Source: Paenibacillus sp. FSL W8-0186
GTDB lineage: Bacteria > Bacillota > Bacilli > Paenibacillales > Paenibacillaceae
DNA: 64,000 bases
Reading direction: 5' to 3'
Assembly (NCBI RefSeq): GCF_037969765.1
Contig: NZ_CP150207.1
Coordinates: forward strand, 1,598,001 to 1,662,000
Every line of letters begins with the position of its first letter. Positions within the stretch are counted from its first letter, which is position 1. The notes beneath the pieces are model-generated. The model had not been told where the DNA came from and did not search any database. It worked only from the letters and a program-made list of their open reading frames with translations. A program made the position numbers and the translations under genes. Shown here in pieces: positions 62,343 through 64,000 of the stretch.

Positions 62343-63338
62343 ATGATGTTGGAAGCAAATGCGCAGGTGGAGTCGTGGAAAAATACGATATCCGGCGTGC
62401 GGGAGCAGATTGGAAAAGTGATCGTGGGCCAGGAGGAAATCGTAGAGCAGCTGCTCTGGTGCGTTTTTGCCGGCGGACATGCGCTGCTTGAAGGCATTCC
62501 GGGACTCGGAAAGACAATGCTCGTCCGGACGATCGCCGATACGCTCGACCTTTCATTCTCGCGAATTCAGTTTACGCCCGACCTGATGCCGAGCGATATT
62601 ACCGGAACGAATGTCATTCGCTTCGGCCCGCAGGGCAGCACGGATACCGTCTTTCAGCCCGGGCCCGTATTCAGCAGCATCGTACTTGCGGACGAGATTA
62701 ACCGGGCTACGCCGAAGACGCAGAGCGCTATGCTTGAGGCGATGCAGGAGCAGACGGTTACCGTCGGCGGAGAGACACACAGGCTGCCGCAGCCGTTTTT
62801 TGTGCTGGCGACGCAGAATCCGCTGGAGAACGAAGGGACTTATCCTTTGCCGGAGGCGCAGCTGGATCGCTTCCTGCTGAAGATCCATGTCAGTTACCCC
62901 TCGCCTGACGAGTTGAAGGAGATCGTCCGCCGTACGACCTCCAGCAGCCAGCCGACGGCCGACAAGCTGGCCTCGGCCAGCGAGCTGCTGGAAATCAGGC
63001 AGGCCGCGAAAGAGGTCCTGCTTGCCGACGATGTGCTGGATTACGGTGTGCGCCTGCTGATGATGACTCATCCGGAGGAGGTCTCGGCGCCGGATTCTGT
63101 CCGCAAGTATTTACGCTTCGGATCCGGACCGCGAGGAATCCAGTCCATCGTATCGGTGGCGAAGGTAAGAGCGATCTCCAAAGGAAGGATGCATGTATCC
63201 ACGGGAGATATTGCAGCGGTTGCCGTTCCTGCGCTGCGCCACCGTCTGTTTCTGAATTTCGAGGGGCAAGCGCTGGGAATTTCCACGGATTCACTGATTG
63301 AGGATATTCTGTCCGCGCTTGAGGGGGGAAGAAGATGA
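62343..63338 (+). CDS. MoxR-family AAA+ ATPase
   Basis: A 331-residue MoxR ATPase. LLEGIPGLGKTMLV near residue 42 is Walker A, VLADEINRATPKTQSAML the Walker B and following helix, LATQNPLENEGTYPLPEAQLDRF sensor 1 region. MoxR ATPases work as chaperones with vWA proteins. AGAAGGGGG precedes ATG 62343 (62346 equally possible). Stop overlaps the DUF58 gene. Confidence 0.95.
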   Translation: MMLEANAQVESWKNTISGVREQIGKVIVGQEEIVEQLLWCVFAGGHALLEGIPGLGKTMLVRTIADTLDLSFSRIQFTPDLMPSDITGTNVIRFGPQGSTDTVFQPGPVFSSIVLADEINRATPKTQSAMLEAMQEQTVTVGGETHRLPQPFFVLATQNPLENEGTYPLPEAQLDRFLLKIHVSYPSPDELKEIVRRTTSSSQPTADKLASASELLEIRQAAKEVLLADDVLDYGVRLLMMTHPEEVSAPDSVRKYLRFGSGPRGIQSIVSVAKVRAISKGRMHVSTGDIAAVAVPALRHRLFLNFEGQALGISTDSLIEDILSALEGGRR

Positions 63339-64000
63339 GCGAGCCTCTGCTTCCGCCGTCTCTTCTCCCCCGCCTGGAGCGGCTGTCGATTGCGTCCAAG
63401 CGCCGGGTGCGCGGAACGATGCAGGGCAAGAGGCGCTCCAGCCGGTTTGGCTCGTCCCTGGAATTTGCCGATTACCGCGAATACGCGCCAGGGGACGACA
63501 TCCGCCGCTTCGACTGGGGCGTCTATTCGCGGACGGGCCGTCCTTTCGTCCGACAGTATTGGGACGAGCAGGAGCTGCAGGTTAGTCTGTATGTAGACGC
63601 ATCCGCCTCGATGGATTTTGGGGGCGGCGGGGCGTCCGGCCCGGCGGACGGGCTAACGTCTGATGATAACAAGTCTGACGGGAACCAACCCGGCAGAAAT
63701 CCAACCGGCCGGAACAAAGCAGACCGGAACAAGCTGATATATGCGAAGCGGCTTGCCGCTTCGGTTGGCTATATGGCGCTAGCGTCATATGACCGCGTGC
63801 AGGCAGCCGTTTTCGACTCGGAGGTAGATAGGCAGCTGCCGCCTGTACGCGGGAAAGCCTCGGCCGCCCGGTTGTTTTCGTTTCTGCAATCGGCAGAGCC
63901 CGGCGGCGAGGGCCGGTTGTCCCAGGCGCTGCGTCAGCCCAAAGCGCTTCCGAAGCAGCCGGGAATGACCTGGATTTTTTCTGATTTCTGGCTGGACGGG
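63335..64000 (+). CDS. DUF58 (vWA-like) protein, 3'-truncated by window
   Basis: The first 222 residues of a DUF58 protein; the frame is open to the last base. RGTMQGKRRSSRFGSSLEFADYREYAPGDDIRRFDW is the DUF58 signature region (residues about 28-63), followed by SLYVDASASMDFG, the MIDAS-like metal motif. Directly after it is a hydrophilic insertion of about 35 residues rich in Gly, Asn, Asp and Arg before KLIYAKRLAASVGY resumes the fold. ATGA overlap with the MoxR gene indicates a joint complex. Confidence 0.9.
   Translation, partial: MSEPLLPPSLLPRLERLSIASKRRVRGTMQGKRRSSRFGSSLEFADYREYAPGDDIRRFDWGVYSRTGRPFVRQYWDEQELQVSLYVDASASMDFGGGGASGPADGLTSDDNKSDGNQPGRNPTGRNKADRNKLIYAKRLAASVGYMALASYDRVQAAVFDSEVDRQLPPVRGKASAARLFSFLQSAEPGGEGRLSQALRQPKALPKQPGMTWIFSDFWLDG

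Noticed and set aside
61610..62497. 295-codon antisense frame across the coiled-coil gene
   Set aside because: Low-complexity Ala/Ser/Thr composition mirrors the sense-strand repeats; no start signal.

Overview
This 64 kb window looks like chromosomal DNA of a spore-forming Gram-positive bacterium of the Paenibacillus type. GC content looks intermediate, ribosome binding sites are strong (AGGAGG), TTG and GTG starts are frequent, and intrinsic terminators are abundant. Sporulation genes occur (gerE, gerM, a YhcN/YlaJ lipoprotein, a CgeB-like glycosyltransferase). Other lineage-typical genes are a copper-amine-oxidase-like stalk domain on an exported phosphatase, a Tad/Flp1 pilus locus without outer-membrane parts, and a TPP-riboswitch-controlled thiC. 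I recognise no phage, transposase or CRISPR array.

Layout. 1-9877: a surface-glycan cluster with two paralogous UDP-sugar 4,6-dehydratases (the first cut by the window edge), two further sugar-nucleotide SDR enzymes, a UDP-sugar dehydrogenase and five glycosyltransferases. In its middle is an unrecognised 135-aa beta-rich protein (3105-3512) with its own terminator. Sigma-K-like -10 elements precede this protein, the dehydrogenase and the neighbouring YhcN-type lipoprotein (10020-11279), so I read the region as a candidate late-sporulation spore-surface decoration locus. 11369-14125: amino-sugar catabolism operon rpiR-type regulator, nagB, nagA (minus strand). 14401-19664: MarR regulator, a repeat-rich intergenic region, glpK, gerE, and the TPP riboswitch with thiC. 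20063-29666: housekeeping genes (M20 dipeptidase, PrsA-like foldase, methyltransferase, MBL hydrolase, PgpA, GerM, RNase PH, RdgB, SprT). 29736-29981: a YqkK/BrfA-like ribosome-rescue candidate whose coding sequence contains its own intrinsic terminator. 30045-30919: a 26-codon hydrophobic ORF and tRNA genes Asn, Ser, Glu, Leu. 31069-34551: HAD hydrolase, AzlD/AzlC exporter, PAS protein, XRE regulator and a second identical tRNA-Leu.

34650-40976: alkaline phosphatase behind a PhoP-box-like array, an ABC/FtsX/lipoprotein operon with a His-rich loop that I infer to be metal-related, Ohr, and two small thiol proteins. 41116-51527: a ten-gene Tad/Flp1 pilus operon from the TadZ-like ATPase to a DUF6382-FHA protein. 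51552-52430: an AT-rich orphan lipoprotein gene between two related 64-bp elements. 52411-56140: a TIGR01777 epimerase, a DUF2621 protein, a long endonuclease IV and PurU. 56354-64000: a six-gene operon of envelope type (exported membrane protein, ABC ATPase and permease, coiled-coil membrane protein, MoxR ATPase, DUF58 protein) that runs off the window.

Most genes within clusters overlap by ATGA or lie within 20 bases of each other, so the clusters are probably real operons. All functional calls come from reading motifs and from memory of protein families; no search was run.
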